Source: Neisseria chenwenguii (lineage in GTDB: Bacteria; Pseudomonadota; Gammaproteobacteria; Burkholderiales; Neisseriaceae). Taken from it: a stretch of DNA of 64,000 nt. The position numbers and the translations under genes are program-made. The notes below the pieces were generated by a model, which searched no databases, was not told the DNA's origin, and saw only the letters and a list, made by a program, of their open reading frames with translations. Of this stretch, positions 35,245 through 45,385 are shown one piece after another. Position 1 is the first letter of the stretch; each line of letters starts with the position of its first letter. The DNA lies in contig NZ_CP022278.1 in the NCBI RefSeq assembly GCF_002216145.1, forward strand, positions 372,001-436,000. The letters run 5' to 3'.

Positions 35245-37530
35245 TTACATGGTTTCGGTAAAGGTACGGGTAATCACGTCTTGCTGTTGCTCACGGGTCA
35301 ACGAGTTGAAGCGAACAGCGTAACCTGATACGCGGATGGTCAACTGCGGATATTTCTCAGGATGCTCCATCGCATCTTGCAGGGTTTCGCGGTTTAACAC
35401 GTTGACGTTGAGGTGTTGGCCGCCTTCGATTTCTCCTGCTTCGTGGTGGAAGTAACCGTCCATCAAACCGGCAAGGTTGCGTTCGCGAGAATTTTCGTCT
35501 TTGCCCAATGCGCCCGGCACGATGGAGAAGGTGTAGGAAATACCGTCTTTGGCAAACTCAAACGGCAGTTTGGCAACCGAAGTCAACGAGGCAACCGCAC
35601 CGTTAACATCGCGACCGTGCATCGGGTTGGCGCCCGGTCCGAAAGGCGCCCCGGCACGGCGGCCATCAGGGGTATTACCGGTTTTCTTACCGTAGACCAC
35701 GTTGGAAGTAATAGTCAGCACGGATTGGGTCGGAATTGCGTTGCGGTAGGTTTTGTGGGTGGCTACTTTGCGCATGAAGCGTTCTACCAAGTCGCAGGCA
35801 ATGTCATCCACACGGTCGTCGTTGTTACCGAATTGCGGATATTCGCCTTCGATTTCAAAGTCAACAGCAATACCGTTTTCGTCACGAACCGGTTTGACTT
35901 TGGCGTATTTGATGGCAGACAGCGAGTCGGCTGCTACCGACAAACCGGCAATACCGCAGGCCATTGTGCGTTTGACATCACGGTCGTGCAGCGCCATCAA
36001 TGCGGCTTCGTAAGAGTATTTGTCGTGCATGTAGTGGATAATGTTCAGCGCGGTAACATATTGTGTTGCCAACCAATCCATAAATTTATCCATACGCTCG
36101 AATACTTTGTCGTAATCCAGCACTTCATCCATGATCGGTTCATGTTTCGGACCGACCTGATCTTTGGATTTTTCGTCCACACCGCCGTTGATTGCGTACA
36201 GCAGGGTTTTGGCCAAGTTGGCGCGCGCACCAAAGAACTGCATTTGTTTGCCGACAACCATCGGGCTGACGCAGCAGGCGATGGCGTAGTCGTCGCTCTC
36301 GAAATCAGGGCGCATCAAGTCGTCGTTTTCGTATTGGACGGAAGAGGTGTCAATCGAAACTTTGGCACAGAATTCTTTAAAGCCCTGCGGCAGTTGTTCA
36401 GACCACAAAATGGTGATGTTCGGCTCGGGAGACGGACCCATATTGTAAAGCGTATGCAGCACGCGGAAGTTGGATTTGGTCACGAGCGTGCGACCGTCCA
36501 AGCCCATACCGCCGATGGATTCGGTCGCCCAAATCGGGTCGCCGGAGAAGAGCTGATCGTATTCGGGGGTACGCAGGAAACGGACCATACGCAGTTTCAT
36601 GACCAAGTGGTCGATAAATTCCTGCGCTTGTATTTCGGTAATCACACCGTTTTTCAGGTCGCGCTCGATATAAATATCCAAGAACGACGATACGCGGCCA
36701 AACGACATTGCGGCGCCGTTTTGCGATTTCACTGCAGCCAGATACGCGAAATAAGTCCATTGAATCGCTTCTTGGGCGTTTTTCGCCGGGCCGGAAATAT
36801 CAAAGCCGTAAGAGGCAGCCATTTCTTTCATTTGACCCAAGGCTTTGTATTGGTCGTTGATTTCTTCGCGGCGGCGGATGACGTCTTCCAAGTTCACGCC
36901 GTTTTCCAAATCGGCTTGCAGCGAATTGAATTGGGCAAACTTGTCTTTCATCAAAAAGTCGATACCGTAAAGCGCAACACGACGGTAGTCGCCAATGATA
37001 CGGCCACGACCGTAAGCATCCGGCAAACCGGTAATCACGCCTGATTTACGGCAGCGGCGGATATCAGGCGTATAAACGTCAAACACGCCCTGGTTGTGGG
37101 TTTTACGGTATTTGGTAAAGATTTCGGAAACTTCGGGGTTTAATTCCACATTGTAAATGCGGCAGGAATCCTGAACCATTTTCAACCCGCCGAACGGCAT
37201 AATGGCACGCTTCAGGGGCTCGTCGGTTTGCAGACCGACGATTTTTTCCAAATTTTTGTCGATATAGCCCGGCGCGTGGCTGGTAATACCGGAAACAGTT
37301 TGCGCATCAATTTTGTAAGGCTCGTGGGTACGGTTTTCCACTTTAATGCCTTCCATCACTTCTGCCCACAATTTAGTAGTTGCCTCGGTAGCCGGCGCCA
37401 AGAAACTGGCATCGCCCTCATATGGTGTGTAGTTTTTCTGGATAAAATCACGGACGTCAACGTTGGTTTCCCAATTACCGCCGACAAAGCCTTCCCAGGC
37501 AGAAGGACGTTCTTGAACATCTGCAGACAT
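35245..37530 (-). CDS. pflB: Pyruvate formate-lyase (formate C-acetyltransferase)
   Basis: A 761-residue glycyl-radical enzyme converting pyruvate and CoA to acetyl-CoA and formate under oxygen limitation. The adjacent catalytic cysteines are in [15 protein letters not shown], and the radical glycine lies near the C-terminus in [28 protein letters not shown] precedes the ATG. A perfect FNR box lies 127 bases upstream of the start codon, so anaerobic induction is expected. The closed reading frame and intact motifs suggest function. Confidence 0.96.
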   Translation of the reverse strand: MSADVQERPSAWEGFVGGNWETNVDVRDFIQKNYTPYEGDASFLAPATEATTKLWAEVMEGIKVENRTHEPYKIDAQTVSGITSHAPGYIDKNLEKIVGLQTDEPLKRAIMPFGGLKMVQDSCRIYNVELNPEVSEIFTKYRKTHNQGVFDVYTPDIRRCRKSGVITGLPDAYGRGRIIGDYRRVALYGIDFLMKDKFAQFNSLQADLENGVNLEDVIRRREEINDQYKALGQMKEMAASYGFDISGPAKNAQEAIQWTYFAYLAAVKSQNGAAMSFGRVSSFLDIYIERDLKNGVITEIQAQEFIDHLVMKLRMVRFLRTPEYDQLFSGDPIWATESIGGMGLDGRTLVTKSNFRVLHTLYNMGPSPEPNITILWSEQLPQGFKEFCAKVSIDTSSVQYENDDLMRPDFESDDYAIACCVSPMVVGKQMQFFGARANLAKTLLYAINGGVDEKSKDQVGPKHEPIMDEVLDYDKVFERMDKFMDWLATQYVTALNIIHYMHDKYSYEAALMALHDRDVKRTMACGIAGLSVAADSLSAIKYAKVKPVRDENGIAVDFEIEGEYPQFGNNDDRVDDIACDLVERFMRKVATHKTYRNAIPTQSVLTITSNVVYGKKTGNTPDGRRAGAPFGPGANPMHGRDVNGAVASLTSVAKLPFEFAKDGISYTFSIVPGALGKDENSRERNLAGLMDGYFHHEAGEIEGGQHLNVNVLNRETLQDAMEHPEKYPQLTIRVSGYAVRFNSLTREQQQDVITRTFTETM

Positions 37531-37656
37531 TTCAAACTCCTAATTTTGTTAAATAAAATAATAAACAGACCAAATTTTTAATGTGTTAAGAATAGCACTT
37601 CCGCTTTCATATATACAGTCAAAATCATGAAATAAAACTACCTTCGCGCACACATT

Positions 37657-37670
37657 TTGATATAAATCAA
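37657..37670 (-). promoter_or_regulatory. FNR binding site upstream of pflB
   Basis: TTGATATAAATCAA is a perfect match to the FNR consensus TTGAT-N4-ATCAA. It lies between the end of purA and the start of pflB, and only pflB starts nearby. A T/A-rich -10-like stretch lies about 25-30 bases downstream on the minus strand, consistent with a class II activated promoter (center near -41.5). Confidence 0.8.
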
Positions 37671-37746
37671 CCCCATTGTAAACTACCCAAAATTACACAA
37701 CTTCTATACTTTAAAAAACTTATACGAAGAGTAAAATAGAAAACTT

Positions 37747-37789
37747 AGGCCGTCTGAAAATCGTTTTTTTCAGACGGCCTGATTTTTTT
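37747..37789. terminator. Inverted DUS terminator behind purA
   Basis: AGGCCGTCTGAAAA and TTTTCAGACGGCCT are paired and flanked by T-runs. Confidence 0.75.
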
Positions 37790-37803
37790 AAATTCCCGAA
37801 ATA

Positions 37804-39105
<1,302 letters not shown>

Positions 39106-39133
39106 TCAAATCCTAAAATCAAATCCAAGAAAA

Positions 39134-40285
39134 TTAAACTTCGGCAACCTGCCAAACGCCGTCGATTTTTTTCAGATGGCCTGAAATATTGTCAGAGCCG
39201 TTATGCCCGATGCCGTAATCCACTACCACACACTGCCCTTGTTCGCGCAAAACCGCCACAGCGTCTTTGGCCGCTTCCGCATCTTCACGCGCCACCATCA
39301 CCACAGACTGGCGGCCGATTTCCGGCAGGCGGCCGATAAAACTGCGCAAATCGAAGCTGAAACCCGTCGCCGGACGGCTGCGGCCGAAATACGCGCCCAA
39401 GCCGTCGTAACGCCCGCCGCGCGCCACTGCATCGTGGCTGTCTGAACCGTAGGCCGCGTAAAGCAGGCCGGTGTGGTAGTTGTCCACCCGCAGTTCCGAC
39501 AAATCAATGTGGACGTTTTGCGCGGGGAACGCCGCACATACCGCTTCCAATTCGTCCAAAGCCCTGCCTACCGCCGACAGATCCGGCAGCTTGGCACGCG
39601 CTTCCTGCAAGACTTCGCGACCGCCGTAAAGTGCGGGCAGCAGCGCAAACGCCTTGACCCACATTCCGTCCAAACACCATGATTCCACGCAGTTTTTCAC
39701 CGCTTCCGCGTCTTTGTCCTGCATCAGCGCCAAAAGTTGTGCCGACTGCTCTGCCGATAATCCGGCCGCATCAGCCAAAGCGCGGAAGACGCCGATGTGT
39801 CCCAGCGACAGCAACACTTCGCCGAAATCGGCGATGTTCACGCTTTTCAACATCAAATCAATCAGTTCGATGTCGGCGGCAATATCGGCAAAACCGTAAA
39901 GTTCCGCCCCGGCCTGCAAGGGCTCGCGCGTATTCAGAAAACCTTCAGGCCGCGCATGCAGCACCGAACCCGCGTAACACAGGCGGTTGATGCCGTTGTT
40001 GGCCGACAGAAGATGCGCGTCGATGCGCGCCACCTGCGGCGTAATGTCGGCGCGGATGCCGAGCTGCTGCCCGCTGAGCTGATCGACCACGCGGATGGTT
40101 TTCAGCGAAAGCCCCGCGTCGATGTGGGTCAGCAGCGAATTGCTGTATTCCATCAGAGGAGGCTGCACCAATTCGTAGCCGTGCACGCGGAAAAGCGCCA
40201 ACAGCCGTTCGCGTGCGCTCTCAAGCTGGCGCGCCGTGGTCGGCAAAACGTCGGCAACGTGTTCGGGCAATTGCCAAGACTGCAT
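39134..40285 (-). CDS. hisZ: ATP phosphoribosyltransferase regulatory subunit
   Basis: A 383-residue HisRS-like protein without tRNA synthetase function that pairs with the short-form HisG. It shows LPEHVADVLPTTARQLESAR, the class-II motif-2-like LSGQQLGIRADITPQVARID, and GLLYAAYGSDSHDAVARGGRYDGLG. It lacks the anticodon-binding domain, which separates it from hisS. hisG is not in this window. Confidence 0.9.
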   Translation of the reverse strand: MQSWQLPEHVADVLPTTARQLESARERLLALFRVHGYELVQPPLMEYSNSLLTHIDAGLSLKTIRVVDQLSGQQLGIRADITPQVARIDAHLLSANNGINRLCYAGSVLHARPEGFLNTREPLQAGAELYGFADIAADIELIDLMLKSVNIADFGEVLLSLGHIGVFRALADAAGLSAEQSAQLLALMQDKDAEAVKNCVESWCLDGMWVKAFALLPALYGGREVLQEARAKLPDLSAVGRALDELEAVCAAFPAQNVHIDLSELRVDNYHTGLLYAAYGSDSHDAVARGGRYDGLGAYFGRSRPATGFSFDLRSFIGRLPEIGRQSVVMVAREDAEAAKDAVAVLREQGQCVVVDYGIGHNGSDNISGHLKKIDGVWQVAEV

Positions 40286-40552
40286 AGATAACCTTTTGAA
40301 ATGAAAGTTAAAACGGCAAACACAACAAAAGCTGCTTAAATTTAAAACCTCAGACGGCCTCTCCGCCCGACCAATGAGCCCCGCCCCTTTCAGACGGCCT
40401 GACGCATCCCGATTTCAAATTTAAACAGCCCCTTGCAGCGGCTCAAACCGCCGAGTTGTTAAAATCAGACTTTAACATAAAATTTTCAAGCGTGCAGGCG
40501 GTTTTCAAACAATCAGGCCGTCTGAAAAACCCTTTGCCGCTACATCCTCCGG
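40286..40552. other. Intergenic region between hisZ and the isc promoter
   Basis: About 270 bases with three DUS (near 40353, 40390 and 40516) and no supported gene. Confidence 0.5.
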
Positions 40553-40585
40553 ATACTTGACTAAATTACTCAGAAATACGATAAT
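40553..40585 (+). promoter_or_regulatory. iscR promoter with IscR type 1-like site
   Basis: A -35 TTGACT (40557-40562), 17-base spacer and -10 GATAAT (40580-40585) precede iscR. The sequence ATACTTGACTAAATTACTCA spanning the -35 closely matches the known type 1 operator for [2Fe-2S]-IscR. This implies autorepression of the isc operon when Fe-S supply is sufficient. Confidence 0.8.
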
Positions 40586-40625
40586 CCGTTCAAGACAAAA
40601 TAAAGCCACAACACAGACACCACCC

Positions 40626-41069
40626 ATGCGACTCACCACCAAAGGCCGCTTTGCCGTTACCGCCATGATTGATTTGGCCATGAACGCCCAAACCGGCGCG
40701 GTCAAACTCAGCGCCATCAGCGAGCGCCAAAGCATTTCCCTCTCTTATCTCGAACAACTGTTCAGCAAACTGCGCCGTGCTGAATTGGTTGAAAGCCTGC
40801 GCGGCCCCGGCGGCGGCTACATCCTTGCCGCCCCCGCCTCGCAAATCAACATTGCCCAAATCATCGCCGCCGCCGAAGACCGGCTCGACGCCACCCAATG
40901 CAGCAGCAAAGCCGACTGCCACCACGGCGCGCCGTGCCTGACCCATGATTTATGGGAAAATCTCAATAAAACCATCAACGACTATTTAAGCAGCGTTACC
41001 CTGCAAAGCATCATTGAGCAGAAAACCGCCGCCAAAGACCAAGTCGTCCACTTTACACATATCCACTAA
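40626..41069 (+). CDS. iscR: Iron-sulfur cluster regulator IscR
   Basis: A 147-residue Rrf2-family repressor. The start [20 protein letters not shown] is the family's standard N-terminus; the in-frame TTG upstream lies within the promoter. Winged-helix [22 protein letters not shown] is clear. The three cluster ligands Cys92, Cys98 and Cys104 and His107 ([17 protein letters not shown]) are at the same spacing as in E. coli IscR, so it should bind [2Fe-2S]. First gene of the isc operon. Confidence 0.96.
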   Translation: MRLTTKGRFAVTAMIDLAMNAQTGAVKLSAISERQSISLSYLEQLFSKLRRAELVESLRGPGGGYILAAPASQINIAQIIAAAEDRLDATQCSSKADCHHGAPCLTHDLWENLNKTINDYLSSVTLQSIIEQKTAAKDQVVHFTHIH

Positions 41070-41092
41070 CTAGAAAAAGAAAGAAGCAAACC

Positions 41093-42307
41093 ATGACCGT
41101 CAAAACCCCCGTTTACCTCGACTACGCCGCCACCACCCCCGTTGACCCGCGCGTTGCCGAAAAAATGATTCCCTACCTGACCGAGCTGTTCGGCAACCCC
41201 GCGTCAAACAGCCACAGCTTCGGCTGGACGGCCGAAGAAGCCGTCGAAAAAGCCCGCGCCGACATCGCCGCCCTGATCAACGCCGATCCCAAAGAAATCG
41301 TCTTTACCAGCGGCGCCACCGAGTCCGACAACCTCGCCATCAAAGGTGCGGCGTATTTCTACCAATCCAAAGGCAAACACCTGATTACCGTCAAAACCGA
41401 ACACAAAGCCGTGCTCGACACCATGCGCGAATTAGAGCGCCAAGGTTTTGAAGTAACCTATTTGGGCGTACAGGAAAACGGCCTGATCGATCTCGACGAA
41501 CTCAAAGCCGCCATCCGCGACGACACCATCCTCATTTCCGTCATGTGGGTGAACAACGAAATCGGCGTGGTTCAAAACATCCCCGCCATCGGCGAAATCT
41601 GCCGCGAACGCAAAATCATCTTCCACGTCGATGCCGCCCAAGCCTGCGGAAAAGTACCTGTTGACGTCGAGGCCGCCAAAGCCGATCTTTTATCCATGTC
41701 CGGCCACAAAGTGTACGGCCCCAAAGGCATCGGCGCACTATACGTCCGCCGCAAACCGCGCGTTCGTCTCGAAGCGCAAATGCACGGCGGCGGCCACGAG
41801 CGCGGCTTCCGTTCCGGTACACTGCCCACCCACCAAATCGTCGGCATGGGAGAAGCCTTCCGCATCGCCAAAGAAGACCTCGAAAAAGACACCGCCCACT
41901 ACCTTAAACTGCGCGATATCTTTCTCAAAGGCATCGAAGGCATCGAAGAAGTCTATATCAACGGCGACCTCGAACACCGCGTTCCCAACAATCTGAACAT
42001 CAGCTTCAACTACGTCGAAGGCGAAAGCCTGATTATGGCCGTCAAAGAGCTGGCCGTCTCCAGCGGTTCCGCCTGCACTTCAGCCAGCCTCGAACCCAGC
42101 TACGTTTTGCGCGCACTCGGCCGCAACGACGAACTCGCCCACTCTTCCCTGCGCATTACCTTCGGCCGCATGACCACCGAAGAAGAAGCCGCCTACGCCG
42201 CCGAACTGATCAAATCCAAAATCGGCAAACTGCGCGAATTATCGCCGCTGTGGGAAATGTTTAAAGACGGTGTGGATTTGGATTCGATTGAATGGGCGGC
42301 ACATTGA
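41093..42307 (+). CDS. iscS: Cysteine desulfurase IscS
   Basis: A 404-residue PLP enzyme that draws sulfur from cysteine for Fe-S assembly and tRNA thiolation. It begins [19 protein letters not shown], has the PLP lysine in [18 protein letters not shown] and the catalytic Cys loop [31 protein letters not shown] precedes the ATG, 23 bases after iscR. Confidence 0.97.
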   Translation: MTVKTPVYLDYAATTPVDPRVAEKMIPYLTELFGNPASNSHSFGWTAEEAVEKARADIAALINADPKEIVFTSGATESDNLAIKGAAYFYQSKGKHLITVKTEHKAVLDTMRELERQGFEVTYLGVQENGLIDLDELKAAIRDDTILISVMWVNNEIGVVQNIPAIGEICRERKIIFHVDAAQACGKVPVDVEAAKADLLSMSGHKVYGPKGIGALYVRRKPRVRLEAQMHGGGHERGFRSGTLPTHQIVGMGEAFRIAKEDLEKDTAHYLKLRDIFLKGIEGIEEVYINGDLEHRVPNNLNISFNYVEGESLIMAVKELAVSSGSACTSASLEPSYVLRALGRNDELAHSSLRITFGRMTTEEEAAYAAELIKSKIGKLRELSPLWEMFKDGVDLDSIEWAAH

Positions 42308-42310
42308 TAC

Positions 42311-42590
42311 CGCAAGGTTTTGAATGGCACACCGACAAAGCGGCAACCAATATCCAATATAAAGAAACACGGCATCGCCTTATGAAGAAGCCGTTACCGT
42401 ATTTTAGGATGAAAACGCCCTATTGATTGCCGATACCGACCATTCCGAAAACGAACAGCGCTTTGTATTGATGGGACTGAACGAACGCCTGCGGATACCG
42501 GTTGTTGTACACTGCGAGCGGGGCGATAATATCCGTATCATTTCCGCCCGCCGCGCCACTGCCAACGAAAGCAGACAATACAGGAGATAA
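42311..42590 (+). pseudogene. brnT: Decayed BrnT-family toxin
   Basis: The region between iscS and the brnA-like gene still encodes BrnT signatures, but in three frames: FEWHTDKAATNIQ, then KKHGIA, then YEEAVTVF, an in-frame TAG, and DENALLIADTDHSENEQRFV continuing to RIISARRATANESRQYRR before TAA at 42588-42590. At least two small indels and one stop separate the pieces, and no good start codon is left. BrnT is a RelE-like RNase toxin in intact systems; here it is inactive as written. Confidence 0.8.
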
Positions 42591-42593
42591 ACC

Positions 42594-42800
42594 GTGAAAG
42601 ACGAACACGACTTCAGCAATGCCGTCAGAAATCTCTACGCCAAACACCTAAAAAAACCGTCCCCCGCCAGCATTAATGACAACAACATTGTGCATTTTCA
42701 GGCGTTGGCCGAAGAAATGGGCATTTCCTACCAAACCCTGATTAACTCGTTTCTACACGAATGTGCCGTTCAGCATAAAAAGCCCGCATTGAAATGGTAA
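42594..42800 (+). CDS. brnA: BrnA-like antitoxin (orphan)
   Basis: A 68-residue protein starting from GTG with AGGAG eight bases upstream, inside the end of the decayed toxin. It follows the BrnA plan: MKDEHDFSNAVRN N-terminus, a middle DNA-binding helix pair and the very typical LAEEMGISYQTLINSFLHEC end. In intact loci BrnA neutralises BrnT and represses the operon. With the toxin broken, it is an orphan antitoxin that could still bind DNA or protect against related toxins. Confidence 0.8.
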   Translation: MKDEHDFSNAVRNLYAKHLKKPSPASINDNNIVHFQALAEEMGISYQTLINSFLHECAVQHKKPALKW

Positions 42801-42817
42801 AGCAACGATGATTTTTT

Positions 42818-42853
42818 CAGACGGCCTACCCACCCCCAAAGGCCGTCTGAAAA
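42818..42853. terminator. DUS pair after the brnA-like gene
   Basis: TTTTCAGACGGCCT and AAAGGCCGTCTGAAAA face each other around a loop of about 10 bases between brnA and the lipoprotein gene. Confidence 0.55.
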
Positions 42854-42883
42854 CCCCGGCCCAAAAACAAAAAAGGAACCCGC

Positions 42884-43411
42884 ATGAAATTCCACCACCT
42901 TGCCCTTGCCACCCTGACCGCCGTTTCCCTCAGCGGCTGTTTCCTCGCCAACCAAGTACGCGAAAAAAACAAAGCAGAGTGCACCGCCAACGCAGCCAAC
43001 ATCAACAACCTGCCCGCCGGCGAGCAGCAGCGCCTGATAAAAAAATGCGGCTGGAAAACCCAAGCCGATGCCGAAATGGTCGCCCGCCTGTGCGCCGCAC
43101 CCGTTTTGCAGCAGCCCGCCACCCCCATCCAAAACGGCATCGTCAACGAGCGCCTGCCCAACGGTTTGGTGCTGCAATACAAAGTGAAAAACGGCAAGCC
43201 CGCCAACACCATCGACATCTACTACCCCAACGGCAACCTCGAAACCCACATGAAATTCCGCAACAGCCTCGCCAACGGCTGGTCGCAGGGCTACGCCCCT
43301 GACGGTGCGAAACGCACCGAGTTTCTCTACAAAAAAGGCCGCGCGGTCAAATACAAAACCTTCCGCCCCGACGGCAGCCTGAACACCAAAGGCAGCGTCG
43401 ATTGCCAATAG
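42884..43411 (+). CDS. Putative lipoprotein with MORN-like repeat tail
   Basis: A 175-residue lipoprotein (MKFHHLALATLTAVSLSGCF, lipobox LSGC). The N-terminal half has several Cys (KAECTA, KKCGWK, RLCAAP). The C-terminal half has toxin-antitoxin YwqK/MORN-like repeats with a Y-x-N-G or D-G turn: YYPNGNLETHMKFRNSLANG, YAPDGAKRTEFLYKKG, FRPDGSLNTKG. AAAAAGGAACCC precedes the ATG. It separates iscS-brnTA from iscU; no role in Fe-S assembly is known. Confidence 0.7.
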   Translation: MKFHHLALATLTAVSLSGCFLANQVREKNKAECTANAANINNLPAGEQQRLIKKCGWKTQADAEMVARLCAAPVLQQPATPIQNGIVNERLPNGLVLQYKVKNGKPANTIDIYYPNGNLETHMKFRNSLANGWSQGYAPDGAKRTEFLYKKGRAVKYKTFRPDGSLNTKGSVDCQ

Positions 43412-43426
43412 GCCGAACAAAGGCCG

Positions 43427-43444
43427 TCTGAATTTTCAGACGGC
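43427..43444. terminator. Inverted DUS upstream of iscU
   Basis: GGCCGTCTGAA is followed immediately by TTTTCAGACGGC, a compact hairpin between the lipoprotein gene and iscU. Confidence 0.55.
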
Positions 43445-43477
43445 ACCCCATCAAAACCAAAACAAGGAACCCACATC

Positions 43478-43861
43478 ATGGCATACAGCAACAAAGTCAT
43501 CGACCACTACGAAAACCCCCGCAACGTCGGCACCTTCGACAAAGGCGACGACAGCGTCGGCACCGGCATGGTCGGCGCCCCCGCCTGCGGCGACGTGATG
43601 CGCCTGCAAATCAAAGTCAACGACGAAGGCATCATCGAAGACGCCAAATTCAAAACCTACGGCTGCGGCTCCGCCATTGCCTCCTCCAGCCTGATTACCG
43701 AATGGGTCAAAGGCAAAAGCCTCGACGACGCGCTGGCCATTAAAAACAGCGAAATCGCCGAAGAGCTCGAGCTGCCTCCCGTGAAAATCCACTGCTCGAT
43801 TCTGGCCGAGGATGCCGTAAAAGCCGCCGTCGCCGACTACCGCAAGAAAAAAGAAGCGTAG
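43478..43861 (+). CDS. iscU: Fe-S cluster scaffold IscU
   Basis: A 127-residue scaffold with the three cluster ligands in GAPACGDVMRLQIKV (Cys37, with Asp39), YGCGSAIASSSLI (Cys63) and HCSILAEDAVKAA (Cys106). The HscA recognition motif LPPVK lies just before the last Cys (LELPPVKIHC). AAAACAAGGAACCC precedes the ATG. Confidence 0.97.
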   Translation: MAYSNKVIDHYENPRNVGTFDKGDDSVGTGMVGAPACGDVMRLQIKVNDEGIIEDAKFKTYGCGSAIASSSLITEWVKGKSLDDALAIKNSEIAEELELPPVKIHCSILAEDAVKAAVADYRKKKEA

Positions 43862-43973
43862 TAATTTTTCAGACGGCCTGTACACTCGTTCAGGCCGGAT
43901 TGAAACCGTTTTTCTGCAATACAGAGGAAAAATATACAACCTTTTTGTACAACCTTTTTGAAAGAATGAAACC

Positions 43974-44459
43974 ATGTTGAAACAAACACTTGCCGTATTG
44001 TTAATCGTATCCGCCACTGCCTGTTCGCAAATGCAGGCCGCGGGCAGCAGACCCGCCCAAACGCAGAGCCAAGCCGCCATGACTACCCACACCGTAGACA
44101 GCAAATACAGCTTCAACGACACGGTATCCCGCCTGCAAAACGCCATGCAAAGCAAAGGCATGACCGTGTTCACCGTCATCGACCACCAAGCCGCCGCCCG
44201 TAAACACGGCCTGTCCATGCAGCCGGCCAAAGTCATCGTCTTCGGCACACCCAAAGTCGGTACGCTGCTGATGGTGAAAGACCCCGCATTCGCGCTGCAA
44301 CTGCCCCTGCGCGTGCTGGTAACCGAAAACGGTGGAAAAGTCCAAGTGGTGTTCAACGACACCCGCCGCCTGATTTCGGGCAGCAAAATCGAATACGCCG
44401 AAGTAGAAAACACGCTGGCGAACGCCGAACGACTGATCCGGGCCACCGTTTCCCAATAA
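43974..44459 (+). CDS. DUF302-domain lipoprotein
   Basis: A 161-residue lipoprotein (MLKQTLAVLLIVSATACSQM, lipobox TAC) with a DUF302 fold in the mature part: YSFNDTVSRLQNAMQSKGMT, then VIDHQAAARKHGLSMQPAKV, FGTPKVGTLLMVKDPAFALQ and LPLRVLVTENGGKVQVVFND. DUF302 proteins are widespread with no settled function. It is inserted between iscU and iscA. Confidence 0.8.
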   Translation: MLKQTLAVLLIVSATACSQMQAAGSRPAQTQSQAAMTTHTVDSKYSFNDTVSRLQNAMQSKGMTVFTVIDHQAAARKHGLSMQPAKVIVFGTPKVGTLLMVKDPAFALQLPLRVLVTENGGKVQVVFNDTRRLISGSKIEYAEVENTLANAERLIRATVSQ

Positions 44460-44564
44460 CACAGCCGCAATGCACGGTGCAACTGTGTTGTCCCGTTATC
44501 CGTCATCTTCGGCTGCCTTGATTTTGAGGCATCAGGATGTACCTGTTTTGCCACCATTGACTCC

Positions 44565-44576
44565 AAGCAGCCTGAA
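44565..44576 (+). repeat. Kingella-dialect uptake sequence, near match
   Basis: AAGCAGCCTGAA matches the Kingella-type DUS AGGCAGCCTGAA at 11 of 12 positions. It lies just upstream of the small helix-hairpin-helix-like gene. Confidence 0.55.
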
Positions 44577-44592
44577 AACAAGGAAACCGCTA

Positions 44593-44832
44593 TTGCCCTT
44601 TACTTCCGAACAGAAACAATCCCTGCTGGCCGAAAAAGGCATTGGTAAAACCGTGCTCCAACGCTTGGGCGAAATGGGCTTGGACGACGTTGCCGCACTC
44701 GCCGCTGCCGACCCTGCCGGCATTCTCGAACAGGGCGCCGCCATCACGGGCAGCACCTGCTGGAAAAACAGCCCGCAGGCCAAAGCCGCCATTGCCGCAG
44801 CCGTGGCGTGGGCAAAACGGCAGGCAGCCTGA
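44593..44832 (+). CDS. Small helix-hairpin-helix-like protein
   Basis: A 79-residue protein started at TTG 44593 because AAGGAAACC lies directly upstream; the longer frame to 44470 has no ribosome binding site. It shows LLAEKGIGKTVLQRLGEMGL and DDVAALAAADPAGILEQGAA, the GIGK-x-x-LQRL pattern of a helix-hairpin-helix DNA-binding unit, then a helix with WKNSPQAKAAIAAAVAWAKR. Possible DNA- or RNA-binding; function unknown. It is bracketed by two Kingella-type uptake sequences. Confidence 0.65.
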   Translation: MPFTSEQKQSLLAEKGIGKTVLQRLGEMGLDDVAALAAADPAGILEQGAAITGSTCWKNSPQAKAAIAAAVAWAKRQAA

Positions 44833-44833
44833 A
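44822..44833 (+). repeat. Kingella-dialect uptake sequence, exact match
   Basis: AGGCAGCCTGAA is identical to the uptake sequence of the Kingella dialect and not of Neisseria (AGGCCGTCTGAA). It overlaps the stop codon of the helix-hairpin-helix-like gene. Confidence 0.7.
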
Positions 44834-44856
44834 AACATCACACAAGGAAAAACAGC

Positions 44857-45177
44857 ATGATTACCATCACAGAAAACGCCGCCAACCACATCCGAAGTTT
44901 TCTCGGCAAACGCGGCAAGGGTTTAGGCGTACGCCTCGGCGTCAAAACCAGCGGCTGCTCGGGCATGGCCTACAACTTGGAATTTGTCGATGAAGCCGCC
45001 CCCGAAGACCAAGTATTTGAAGAACACGGCGCCAAAGTGTTCGTCGATCCGAAAAGCCTCGTCTATCTCGACGGCACCCAAATCGACTACACCAAAGAAG
45101 GCCTGCAGGAAGGTTTCAAATTTGAAAACCCGAATGTCAAAGATTCCTGCGGCTGCGGCGAAAGTTTCCACGTTTAA
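44857..45177 (+). CDS. iscA: A-type Fe-S carrier IscA
   Basis: A 106-residue A-type carrier with the conserved cysteines in [12 protein letters not shown] (Cys34) and SCGCGESF near the C-terminus (Cys98, Cys100). ACAAGGAAAAACAGC precedes the ATG. Confidence 0.96.
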   Translation: MITITENAANHIRSFLGKRGKGLGVRLGVKTSGCSGMAYNLEFVDEAAPEDQVFEEHGAKVFVDPKSLVYLDGTQIDYTKEGLQEGFKFENPNVKDSCGCGESFHV

Positions 45178-45219
45178 ACGAACGATTCCGCCAATCAGGC
45201 TGAAATTTTTGCAACTACC

Positions 45220-45273
45220 AAAGGCCGTCTGAAACCCCGTGCACACATCTGCCGAATTTTTCAGACGGCCTTT
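45220..45273. terminator. DUS pair between iscA and hscB
   Basis: AAAGGCCGTCTGAAA and TTTTTCAGACGGCCTTT form a stem around a 20-base loop. hscB may therefore have its own promoter. Confidence 0.6.
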
Positions 45274-45385
45274 TACCCCGGAACGCCCGACCCGCTGCAA
45301 TCTGCCCTCGTGAGGAAAAGAATGCAGAGGCTTTTAAATCCCGCGTTTGCAGAATCTGCCAACATTTTTTCAGACGGCCTCCACC

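Noticed and set aside
35413..37044. 543-codon plus-strand frame opposite pflB
   Set aside because: An antisense shadow of pflB, with unusual His/Val/Phe-rich composition and no ribosome binding site.
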